A stretch of DNA of 6,786 bases from Thiotrichaceae bacterium (GTDB taxonomy: Bacteria; Pseudomonadota; Gammaproteobacteria; Thiotrichales; Thiotrichaceae). Position numbers and translations under genes: made by a program. Location: NCBI GenBank assembly GCA_026992705.1, contig JALWYT010000121.1:1-6786 (forward strand). The letters run 5' to 3'. The notes below the pieces were generated by a model that did no database searches, had not been told where the DNA came from, and saw only the letters and a list, made by a program, of their open reading frames with translations. Every line of letters begins with the position of its first letter. Position 1 is the first letter of the stretch. Shown in pieces: positions 1-5,897 of this stretch.

Positions 1-1323
1 AGCTGCGATGCAGTGCATCCTAAATGGAGTGGACAGTGCAGTGATTGTGGTGAGTGGAACACCTTAGAGGAGGTCATTGCTCAAGACAGCAAGCCGAAAA
101 GTGCTAGGTTTGCAGGCTATGCGGGGGAAGTTAGTACGATTCAAACTTTGTCAGAGGTTAGTTTAAAAGCCGTTCCACGCATTACAACGCAAATGACCGA
201 GCTTGACCGCGTTCTAGGTGGGGGATTGGTGCAAGGGTCGGTTATCTTAATTGGTGGTGATCCGGGGATTGGTAAATCCACCATTTTGACGCAAGCCCTT
301 GCTAGTTTTTCTCAACTTAAAAGCTTATATGTCACGGGTGAAGAATCCTTACAGCAGGTTAGTTTGCGGGCAAAACGCTTAGAATTGCCATTGGATAATT
401 TACGTTTATTAACGGAAACCAGCGTCGAAAAAATTCTGGCACAGGCTAATCTTGAAAAGCCTGAATTAATGGTCGTGGATTCCATTCAAACCATCTACAC
501 CGAACAATTACAATCAGCTCCTGGTTCAGTCAGTCAAATTCGAGAAGCAACCGCTCAACTCACTCGCTTTGCCAAACAAACCAATACCGCTATGTTTATC
601 GTCGGGCATGTTACCAAAGAAGGCACGCTGGCAGGACCGCGTGTACTGGAACACATGGTTGATACGGTATTGTATTTTGAAGGTAACCCTGGGGAACGCT
701 ATCGTATTTTGCGAGCGGTTAAAAATCGCTTTGGTGCAGTGAATGAAATTGGCGTATTCGCCATGACCGACAAGGGGCTAAAAGGCGTTAGCAATCCATC
801 GGCGATTTTTTTATCACGTCACAGCGAGCCTGTAGCGGGCAGTGTAATTATGGTCACCCGCGAAGGCACTCGTCCAATACTCGTTGAAGTACAAGCCTTA
901 GTTGATGAAAGTCATGGCTCAATGCCTCGACGCGTTGCCCTCGGTTTAGAACAAAACCGCATGGCAATGCTACTTGCCGTAATGCACCGACACGGCGGGG
1001 TGTCTATGTTTGATCAAGATGTCTTTGCCAACGTGGTCGGCGGGGTAAAAATTACCGAAACAGCAGCAGATCTACCTCTATTAATGTCCGCACTATCCAG
1101 CTTCCGCAACCAACCATTACCCGATGATATGATTATGTTTGGCGAAGTCGGCTTAGCAGGAGAAATTCGCCCTGTCCCTAATGGTGAAGAACGCCTAAAA
1201 GAAGCCGTCAAACATGGATTCAAACGAGCAGTCATCCCCAAACTCAATAACCCCCACAAACCAATCAAAGGCTTAGACGTATTCGCCGCACAGCGTCTGG
1301 AAGATGTGATTGCGTATTTATAA
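1..1323 (+). CDS. radA: DNA repair protein RadA (5'-truncated by the window edge)
   Basis: RadA is a RecA-like ATPase that drives branch migration and helps process recombination intermediates in the cytoplasm. The reading frame is open from base 1, which reads SCDAVHPKW, so the true start lies upstream. By alignment from memory with E. coli RadA (460 aa), only about a dozen N-terminal residues are missing. The visible part holds the second half of the N-terminal zinc finger: one Cys of the first pair, then CSDC around bases 40-51. Walker A, GGDPGIGKST, is at bases 253-282, followed by the Walker B strand LMVVDS. The RadA signature KNRFG is at 721-735. A C-terminal Lon-like domain (PRRVALGLEQNR onward) runs to the stop and is a DNA-binding scaffold in this family, not a protease. 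The frame is intact and ends DVIAYL-TAA. It converges on suhB with 76 bp between stops. Confidence 0.97.
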   Translation, partial: SCDAVHPKWSGQCSDCGEWNTLEEVIAQDSKPKSARFAGYAGEVSTIQTLSEVSLKAVPRITTQMTELDRVLGGGLVQGSVILIGGDPGIGKSTILTQALASFSQLKSLYVTGEESLQQVSLRAKRLELPLDNLRLLTETSVEKILAQANLEKPELMVVDSIQTIYTEQLQSAPGSVSQIREATAQLTRFAKQTNTAMFIVGHVTKEGTLAGPRVLEHMVDTVLYFEGNPGERYRILRAVKNRFGAVNEIGVFAMTDKGLKGVSNPSAIFLSRHSEPVAGSVIMVTREGTRPILVEVQALVDESHGSMPRRVALGLEQNRMAMLLAVMHRHGGVSMFDQDVFANVVGGVKITETAADLPLLMSALSSFRNQPLPDDMIMFGEVGLAGEIRPVPNGEERLKEAVKHGFKRAVIPKLNNPHKPIKGLDVFAAQRLEDVIAYL

Positions 1324-1333
1324 TTTGTTCCTT

Positions 1334-1373
1334 CAGTAACATTTTTCTAATGTTGTATCATTGTAACTTACTG
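1334..1373. repeat. Imperfect inverted repeat between convergent radA and suhB
   Basis: In the 76-bp gap between the two stop codons, AACATT (1338-1343) and AATGTT (1349-1354) form a 6-bp stem with a 5-nt loop. They are flanked by an outer pair, CAGTAA (1334-1339) and TTACTG (1368-1373). The inner stem is A/T-dominated and no T-tract follows it on either strand, so this is a poor intrinsic terminator. It is the only structure I see in this gap and may be chance. Confidence 0.2.
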
Positions 1374-1399
1374 CTTTGTTTATTAATTGACTCTGTGGT

Positions 1400-2206
1400 T
1401 TAAAAATTCTGATCTTTTAATATAGGGTATAATCGTTTTGCCATTTCTTTAAACACTTTGGGTGATGCAGCAAGAATGTTGCCAGTTTCCATGTGGCTGT
1501 TGCCGCCTGTTAGGTCGCCGACTAAGCCGCCTGCCTCTTCGACAATTAAGATGCCTGCGGCAATGTCCCATGAGTTTAGGGTGAATTCCCAGAAGCCGTC
1601 GAAGCGTCCTGCGGCGACATAGGCGAGGTCGAGTGATGCAGCACCAGGGCGGCGAAGCCCTGCGGTGTCGGGGATTAGGGCTTCAACGGTTTTTAAAAAT
1701 AGCGGTACATCTTGTTCCGGTTTGTAGGGGAAGCCTGTGGTTAGCAGGGCATTGTGCATGGAAGGACGACCTGATACGCGGATGCGGCGGTTGCCGAGTC
1801 TTGCTCCTCCGCCTCGGCTGGCTGAAAACATTTCATCTTTAGCGGGATCATAGACAACGCCAATCACTAATCGACCTTTGTGACGCAAGGCGATGGATAC
1901 GCCATAGTGGGGCAAGCCGTAAAGAAAGTTTGTGGTGCCGTCTAATGGGTCGATAATCCATTCAAAATCTGAGTTTTCGATATTATGCTTGCCGCTTTCT
2001 TCGCCAAGAATAGAGTGTGCGGGGTAGGCTTTTTTTAGCAGGTAGATAATTTTATCTTCTGCCATTTTATCGACTTCGCTTACGAAATCATTAATGCCTT
2101 TTTGTTGTATATTTAGTTGATCAATTTGGCTAGCATGGCGAGTAATAATTTCGCCCGCTTCCCGAGCGGCTTTGATTGCCGTGTTTAGCATTGGATTTAG
2201 GTTCAT
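1400..2206 (-). CDS. suhB: Inositol-1-monophosphatase family protein SuhB
   Basis: This is a member of the Mg2+-dependent, Li+-sensitive inositol monophosphatase family. E. coli SuhB hydrolyses inositol-1-phosphate and, separately, acts as a Nus factor in rRNA antitermination and maturation. The chosen ATG at 2206 (MNLNPMLNTAIKAAREAG) gives 268 aa, against 267 in E. coli. The metal-binding motifs are complete: GEES at residues 68-71, DPLDGTTNF at 86-94 and WDIAAG at 213-218. The SEVDKMAE segment (43-50) is also typical. The frame stays open to an ATG at 2314, but those 36 extra residues would run over the start of trmJ and match nothing in the family, so I rejected that start. The upstream AAAGACAG is only a weak ribosome site. 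It is divergent from trmJ, as in other gammaproteobacteria. Whether this copy has the Nus role cannot be read from the sequence. Confidence 0.95.
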   Translation of the reverse strand: MNLNPMLNTAIKAAREAGEIITRHASQIDQLNIQQKGINDFVSEVDKMAEDKIIYLLKKAYPAHSILGEESGKHNIENSDFEWIIDPLDGTTNFLYGLPHYGVSIALRHKGRLVIGVVYDPAKDEMFSASRGGGARLGNRRIRVSGRPSMHNALLTTGFPYKPEQDVPLFLKTVEALIPDTAGLRRPGAASLDLAYVAAGRFDGFWEFTLNSWDIAAGILIVEEAGGLVGDLTGGNSHMETGNILAASPKVFKEMAKRLYPILKDQNF

Positions 2207-2263
2207 TATTCTGTCTTTTAGTTTTAGGGCATATTCATAATTTAAGAAGCAAGCAAGGATAAC
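2207..2263. promoter_or_regulatory. Divergent suhB/trmJ intergenic region
   Basis: These 57 bp separate two divergent start codons, so any nearby promoters for suhB and trmJ must overlap here or lie inside the opposing genes. For trmJ, CATAAT (2236-2241) is a five-of-six match to a sigma-70 -10 box, but I find no good -35 at the right distance. The trmJ ribosome site AAGGA lies at 2255-2259. On the minus strand I find no convincing promoter for suhB. A tandem TTTTAG pair (2216-2227) is present with no evident role. The assignment is by position only. Confidence 0.35.
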
Positions 2264-3007
2264 ATGAAACAGGCATTCAAAAACATCCGAATTGTGATGA
2301 TTCAAACATCGCATCCAGGAAACATCGGTTCAGCAGCAAGAGCAATGAAAGTGATGGGCTTGTCGGAGCTGTGTTTGGTTGCTCCTAAACGCTTTCCTGA
2401 TGCTCAAGCTACGGCGATGGCATCGGGTGCGGATGATATTTTAGAGCAGGCGATGCGAGTTGATAGTTTGCCTGAAGCAATTGCCGATTGTCAGATTGTT
2501 ATCGGTACTTCAGCACGTTCTAGTCGTAGTTTGCAGTGGCAGCTTCGTTCAGCGAGAGAGTGTGGGGCTTATGTAGCGGAGCAAAGTCAGGATAAAAAAA
2601 TTGCGATTTTATTTGGACGCGAGCGAAGTGGCTTGAGCAATGCCGAGTTGGAGTATTGCCAGTCTTTGGTGCATATCCCTTGTAATCCTGATTATAGCTC
2701 CTTAAATGTTGCTGCTGCGGTGCAGTTAATGGCTTATGAGTGTGCGATTCATATTAATAATTCAGCGTTAGCAACGCCTGATGTCAAACAAGAGCCTGTG
2801 GTTGATAATCAAACGATGGAGCAATTTTATCAGCATTTAGAAACGGTGCTACAAGAGATTCGCTATTTAGATCCAGACAATCCAAAACATTTAATGCGAA
2901 GGCTAAGACGGTTGTTTGGGCGTATTGATATTAAGCAGTCAGAGATGGGGATTTTACGCGGTATATTGTCGGCGATGCAGGGGCGTAAGTTCCAGAAGAG
3001 GGGATGA
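2264..3007 (+). CDS. trmJ: tRNA (cytidine/uridine-32-2'-O)-methyltransferase TrmJ
   Basis: TrmJ is a SPOUT-superfamily methyltransferase that uses S-adenosylmethionine to 2'-O-methylate C or U at position 32 in the tRNA anticodon loop. At 247 aa it matches E. coli TrmJ (246 aa). The three SPOUT motifs are clear. Motif 1 is HPGNIGSAARAMK at residues 17-29. Motif 2 is LFGRERSGLSNAEL at 116-129. Motif 3 is IPCNPDYSSLNVAAA at 138-152, which belongs to the trefoil knot that binds the cofactor. A basic C-terminal extension (about 185-247, with RRLRRLFGR) follows, as in the family. The ATG at 2264 is preceded by AAGGA with a rather short 4-nt spacer, and the protein begins exactly where relatives do. 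It is divergent from suhB. Its stop lies 5 bp from the stop of the convergent small membrane-protein gene, so its transcript probably runs into that gene. Confidence 0.95.
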   Translation: MKQAFKNIRIVMIQTSHPGNIGSAARAMKVMGLSELCLVAPKRFPDAQATAMASGADDILEQAMRVDSLPEAIADCQIVIGTSARSSRSLQWQLRSARECGAYVAEQSQDKKIAILFGRERSGLSNAELEYCQSLVHIPCNPDYSSLNVAAAVQLMAYECAIHINNSALATPDVKQEPVVDNQTMEQFYQHLETVLQEIRYLDPDNPKHLMRRLRRLFGRIDIKQSEMGILRGILSAMQGRKFQKRG

Positions 3008-3012
3008 TAAAG

Positions 3013-3360
3013 TTAATGATGAGGTGTTTGTGAGTGGTTTTCGTGGTTGGATTGCATGTTTTGATATTCAAGTTTTTGTAGTAGTTCTAATTTTTGTTGT
3101 GCTTCTTTGAGTTTGCGGCGGATAAAAAAGCGTGTGGCAGCAAAAGTAATGAGTGAAAACGCTGATAGACCAAGGACTATCCACCATATCCATACAGCTT
3201 GAGGATAAACGTAATAGGTGACTGCAGCAATAATTAAACTAATAAAGAAGCGAACTCGCCAAGTGATTAACTGTTTATATTCGAAGTGATTCCACACTTG
3301 CGTTATTGTTTTTAGGTCAGTGATAAGCTTACTGGTGTCGTCAATTTGTGATGGCTTCAT
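3013..3360 (-). CDS. Small two-helix inner-membrane protein of unknown function
   Basis: I do not recognise this family. From the ATG at 3360 it encodes 115 aa. Residues 1-35 are a soluble, mixed-charge head. Two hydrophobic helices follow, at about 36-52 (VRFFISLIIAAVTYY) and 56-76 (VWIWWIVLGLSAFSLITFAA). They are joined by a very short turn holding one proline and are probably a hairpin in the inner membrane. Next come a basic, possibly coiled segment (RRKLKEAQQKLELLQKLEY, about 81-99) and a His/Asn/Gln-rich tail ending HSQTPHH. The ATG overlaps the stop of the upstream signal peptidase gene as ATGA, the usual sign of translational coupling; GGGAAAA about 9 nt upstream could serve as ribosome site. 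A TTG at 3375 would add five residues but is less likely. The pairing suggests co-expression with the peptidase, not a known function. That it is a real gene is supported by the overlap and the coherent membrane topology. Confidence 0.75.
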   Translation of the reverse strand: MKPSQIDDTSKLITDLKTITQVWNHFEYKQLITWRVRFFISLIIAAVTYYVYPQAVWIWWIVLGLSAFSLITFAATRFFIRRKLKEAQQKLELLQKLEYQNMQSNHENHSQTPHH

Positions 3361-4046
3361 TGTAGTTTTTCCCAAAATCGTTCACTTCTTGGTTGATAAT
3401 GATCATTAAGATCAATGGATAATAGTATCTTTATTGCTTTTCCCCGAATTTCATTGCGAGGAACGAAGCCATAAACACGAGAATCGGCACTATTATCTCG
3501 ATTATCACCCATCACAAAATATTGCCCATCAGGGACTTTGACAGGACCAAAATTTTTGAGTCGATTAGGTAATGTCGGCTTGACCTGCATAATATGTTTA
3601 AAATCATTACCGATGCTTTCGATTACATAAATACCTGTTTCGCGGTCTTCTTCACGCAACGGAATAATTTCAGTACCACCAATGGCTTTATAATTAGCTG
3701 CAATGCCGTTCACAAATAATTGATTATTTCTAATGATAATTTCGTCACCCGGTAAGCCGATCATGCGTTTAATTAGGCGTTTGTGAGCGGCTTTCGAGGT
3801 GAATACCACAATATCACCACGTTTAGGTTGGTTTAAATGCCAAAGGGAAATATCAGTAAAAGGGATTTGTAGATCATAGGCGAGCTTGTCAACAATAATA
3901 ACATCGCCCTCAAGAATCGTTGGCTTCATTGAGCCAGTAGGAACAGGGTGCCAATCCGCCACGCCGCCACGGAAAATAGCGATTAAAAATACGAAAAGGA
4001 TGAAGCCTTTATGTTTTTTTAGAAATTGATTTATTTTGTTTCGCAT
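3357..4046 (-). CDS. lepB: Signal peptidase I, short single-anchor form
   Basis: This membrane serine protease removes Sec/Tat signal peptides on the periplasmic side of the inner membrane. At 229 aa it is much shorter than E. coli LepB (324 aa), with one N-terminal anchor (about residues 14-25, FILFVFLIAIF) instead of two. The Ser/Lys dyad is intact: Ser39 in PTGSMKPTI and Lys93 in LIKRMIGLPGD. Box E, GDNRDNSADSR, is at 180-190. The DWHPVPTGSMKPT context and the C-terminal SIDLNDHYQPRSERFWEKL resemble, from memory, a second signal peptidase subtype of some gammaproteobacteria (SxDYDNYYxPRWDRF-like ends), not the copy beside lepA and rnc. The ATG at 4046 has AAGGGA 6 nt upstream. The gene follows gshA at 87 bp and is coupled to the small membrane-protein gene downstream. 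Assignment as an active peptidase is firm; paralog status is inference. Confidence 0.93.
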   Translation of the reverse strand: MRNKINQFLKKHKGFILFVFLIAIFRGGVADWHPVPTGSMKPTILEGDVIIVDKLAYDLQIPFTDISLWHLNQPKRGDIVVFTSKAAHKRLIKRMIGLPGDEIIIRNNQLFVNGIAANYKAIGGTEIIPLREEDRETGIYVIESIGNDFKHIMQVKPTLPNRLKNFGPVKVPDGQYFVMGDNRDNSADSRVYGFVPRNEIRGKAIKILLSIDLNDHYQPRSERFWEKLQ

Positions 4047-4052
4047 TATAAA

Positions 4053-4058
4053 TCCCTT
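4053..4058 (-). promoter_or_regulatory. Ribosome binding site of the signal peptidase gene
   Basis: On the minus strand AAGGGA sits 6 nt before the ATG at 4046. It supports that start and suggests efficient translation independent of gshA. Confidence 0.7.
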
Positions 4059-4076
4059 GGTATTTAGTCAGAGCTA

Positions 4077-4127
4077 CTTTTACAACGATTAACCATAAAT
4101 GTAGCCAGTTTGTTGTATCTTTACAAC
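4077..4127. repeat. Small repeats in the gshA-lepB gap
   Basis: The gap holds a perfect palindromic stem, GTTGTA (4112-4117) and TACAAC (4122-4127), with a 4-nt loop. Its right part, CTTTACAAC (4119-4127), recurs as CTTTTACAAC at 4077-4086, about 41 bp away. No T-tract follows the stem on the minus strand, so it does not look like a terminator for gshA. It could be a protein site or a weak attenuating hairpin, or chance in AT-rich sequence. Confidence 0.25.
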
Positions 4128-4133
4128 CAAGGA

Positions 4134-5717
4134 TCATAATTTTCCTGATAAATAGCGGCTTAGGAACTCGTCGAAGGGTAATTGATCTTCTGCTTCTTTG
4201 CGTTTTTGTTCAATAATTGATTGTGCTGCAGCTTGTTCAAATTCGTTCATTAAGGTGGTGGAGAGTTTTCTTTTTTTGAAATATTGACGGTGTTCTTCTG
4301 ATTTGCGTTGGGCGAATTTGAAGAAGCTGTGATCGTTGCTGCGAATATCTTCCATTATTTTGGCAGAGGGTGTTAGCTCAGGGTATTGTATTAATTGGGC
4401 TTGTTGCTCTACAGCGTGTTGGTAGCAGTCGCTATTATGGGCGAGGTCTAATAATTCTGCGATGGCACTCATAGCAGAGATAATATCTTGTGCTTGTTGT
4501 TTTAGCGGTGTGACTTGTTGATTGCAGCTTATTTTTAGTTTTTTTTGTCGTCCTTTGTGGGCGACAAGGCTTTGGTTATTGTCAATTTCTTGCTGTTCTT
4601 GCTGGGTGATTTTGGGACTTTCTTGTAGCAGGCAGAAGTGCATAAAGACTTCAAGGAAGAATAGCTGATCTTGACTCATGCCAGCGGGGTGATAGGGGTT
4701 AATATCTAAAGAGCGCAGTTCAACATATTGGATACCACGTTTTCTTAAGGCATCAATGGGGCGTTCATAGCCTTGTAGAACGTGTTTAGGGCGAACGGTG
4801 CTGTAATATTCATTTTCAATTTGCAGGATATTGCTATTGAGTTGACGATATTCACCCTGTACTTTTATGCCAATTTTTTCATATTTGGGACAGGGGGTTG
4901 TAATAGCGTATTCTAGGCTGTCGGTGTATTTTTTCAGGGAGTTGTAATTGGCTTTGATACCGACTTTGTTTTCTTTGCGATTGGTGTAACCAATATCGCC
5001 CATGCGTAAGGATGTCGCACTCGGCTCGTAGTAGGTGTATTGGTTTAATATTTCCATATTTTCAGGCTTTTCTTTACCCGCTAAAAATGATTGACAAATA
5101 GCAGGAGAGCTGCCGAAAAAGTAGGGAATTAACCAGCCATAGCGTTGAATATTGCGAGTCATTGCCATGTATTGTTGGTTGATAAAATCTTGCAAGCTTT
5201 GCGTATTATTTTCGATTTCTTGAAACGCTGCCCAAAAATGTTCTGCAATAGAATAGTTGAAATGAATACCTGCGATGACTTGCATCGTCTTGCCATATCG
5301 CCACGCTAAACCGTGCCGATAAATGGATTTCATCCTGCCTGCATTCGATGAACCGTATTGTGCAATGCGAATATCATCTTCGCCATTAAGCACACAGGGC
5401 ATACTGCTTGTCCACAGTAATTCGTCTTCAATGTGTTGATACACATAGCTTTCAATATTTAATAAATACTCAAAAGCATCAATGGCTTTATTGCAGGGTG
5501 GGGTGATTAATTCTAATAAGGCTTCTGAGTAATCCGTTGTAATGGTCGGATGAGTAAGAGCAGAGCCTAATACAGAAGGGTGATCTGTTTGTGAAATATG
5601 TCCGCTAGAATCCACCCGCAGGCTTTCTTTCTCAAGCCCTGTTTTTGAGTCTTTTAATAGATGAGCGATGTTGTTTTGCTGAATGCGATTTACACGGTGT
5701 TTTAGTTGTTCAAACAC
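4134..5717 (-). CDS. gshA: Glutamate-cysteine ligase (gamma-glutamylcysteine synthetase)
   Basis: GshA catalyses the first step of glutathione synthesis in the cytoplasm: ATP-dependent joining of the gamma-carboxyl of glutamate to cysteine. The 527 aa match the proteobacterial type-1 enzyme (E. coli 518 aa). Recognisable blocks, in order, are GLEKESLRV (27-35), the TDYSEALLELITPP substrate-site block (61-74), the strand VIAGIHFNYS (147-156), NSNILQIENEYYSTVRPK (294-311), YVELRSLDINPY (331-342) and the terminal PFDEFLSRYL. The frame is intact. The start is GTG at 5717. The frame is open further upstream to a stop near 5813 but offers no ATG, GTG or TTG there, and the next in-frame Met is residue 107. 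The ribosome site is weak (GGA, 6 nt before GTG). An ATG two bases upstream is in another frame. The gene is followed by lepB in the same direction; the products share no pathway. Confidence 0.96.
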   Translation of the reverse strand: MFEQLKHRVNRIQQNNIAHLLKDSKTGLEKESLRVDSSGHISQTDHPSVLGSALTHPTITTDYSEALLELITPPCNKAIDAFEYLLNIESYVYQHIEDELLWTSSMPCVLNGEDDIRIAQYGSSNAGRMKSIYRHGLAWRYGKTMQVIAGIHFNYSIAEHFWAAFQEIENNTQSLQDFINQQYMAMTRNIQRYGWLIPYFFGSSPAICQSFLAGKEKPENMEILNQYTYYEPSATSLRMGDIGYTNRKENKVGIKANYNSLKKYTDSLEYAITTPCPKYEKIGIKVQGEYRQLNSNILQIENEYYSTVRPKHVLQGYERPIDALRKRGIQYVELRSLDINPYHPAGMSQDQLFFLEVFMHFCLLQESPKITQQEQQEIDNNQSLVAHKGRQKKLKISCNQQVTPLKQQAQDIISAMSAIAELLDLAHNSDCYQHAVEQQAQLIQYPELTPSAKIMEDIRSNDHSFFKFAQRKSEEHRQYFKKRKLSTTLMNEFEQAAAQSIIEQKRKEAEDQLPFDEFLSRYLSGKL

Positions 5718-5719
5718 AT
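5702..5719 (-). other. Five-codon reading frame overlapping the gshA start
   Basis: On the minus strand an ATG at 5719 lies two bases before the gshA GTG and opens a separate frame reading M-C-L-N-N-stop, ending at 5702. The same weak GGA could serve either start. I see the overlap directly; that ribosomes use it is speculation. If used, it would compete with or feed ribosomes to the gshA start, and it contains a Cys codon, which is notable for a cysteine-consuming enzyme. Confidence 0.25.
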
Positions 5720-5812
5720 GGATTCCAATGCGGATTATTGATATGGCAAAGGATATTAAAAGATAAGTAAGATTTTTACTATAAATTAAATTGGAGTAGA
5801 GTAAGAACGGTT

Positions 5813-5848
5813 AATAAAAAAGCCCAAATAATATTGGGCTTTTTTATT
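5813..5848 (-). terminator. Strong intrinsic terminator after the exported repeat-protein gene
   Basis: A perfect 15-bp stem pairs 5813-5827 with 5834-5848 around a 6-nt loop. The core is GCCCAA/TTGGGC with six A on one side and six T on the other, so each strand ends in a U-tract. It starts 50 bp after the stop of the minus-strand gene at 5898 and lies about 95 bp before the gshA start, so it should end that transcript and insulate gshA. The sequence is symmetrical and would also work on the plus strand, but no plus-strand gene leads into it. Confidence 0.92.
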
Positions 5849-5897
5849 GGACTTACATCAATACAGACTGATTGATTCAAGTTTCAAGGTTTATCGT

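Noticed and set aside
1014..1268. An 84-aa minus-strand open frame within radA
   Set aside because: It lies entirely antisense to the conserved C-terminal domain of radA and has no recognisable domain; it is a shadow frame.
1324..1399. An intrinsic terminator between radA and suhB
   Set aside because: The hairpin found is A/T-rich, only 6 bp, and lacks a T-tract on either strand.
1633..1842. A 69-aa plus-strand open frame within suhB
   Set aside because: It is antisense to conserved suhB coding sequence, with no ribosome site or family resemblance.
2207..2314. A 36-residue N-terminal extension of suhB from the ATG at 2314
   Set aside because: It would overlap the trmJ start, has no family resemblance, and the ATG at 2206 gives the standard 268-aa length.
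2916..3110. A 64-aa plus-strand frame spanning the trmJ 3' end
   Set aside because: It overlaps trmJ in another frame and the convergent gene; its hydrophobic end is the mirror of AT-rich coding sequence.
3361..3375. A TTG start at 3375 for the small membrane protein
   Set aside because: The ATG at 3360 overlaps the upstream stop as ATGA, a common coupled arrangement; the TTG adds only five residues.
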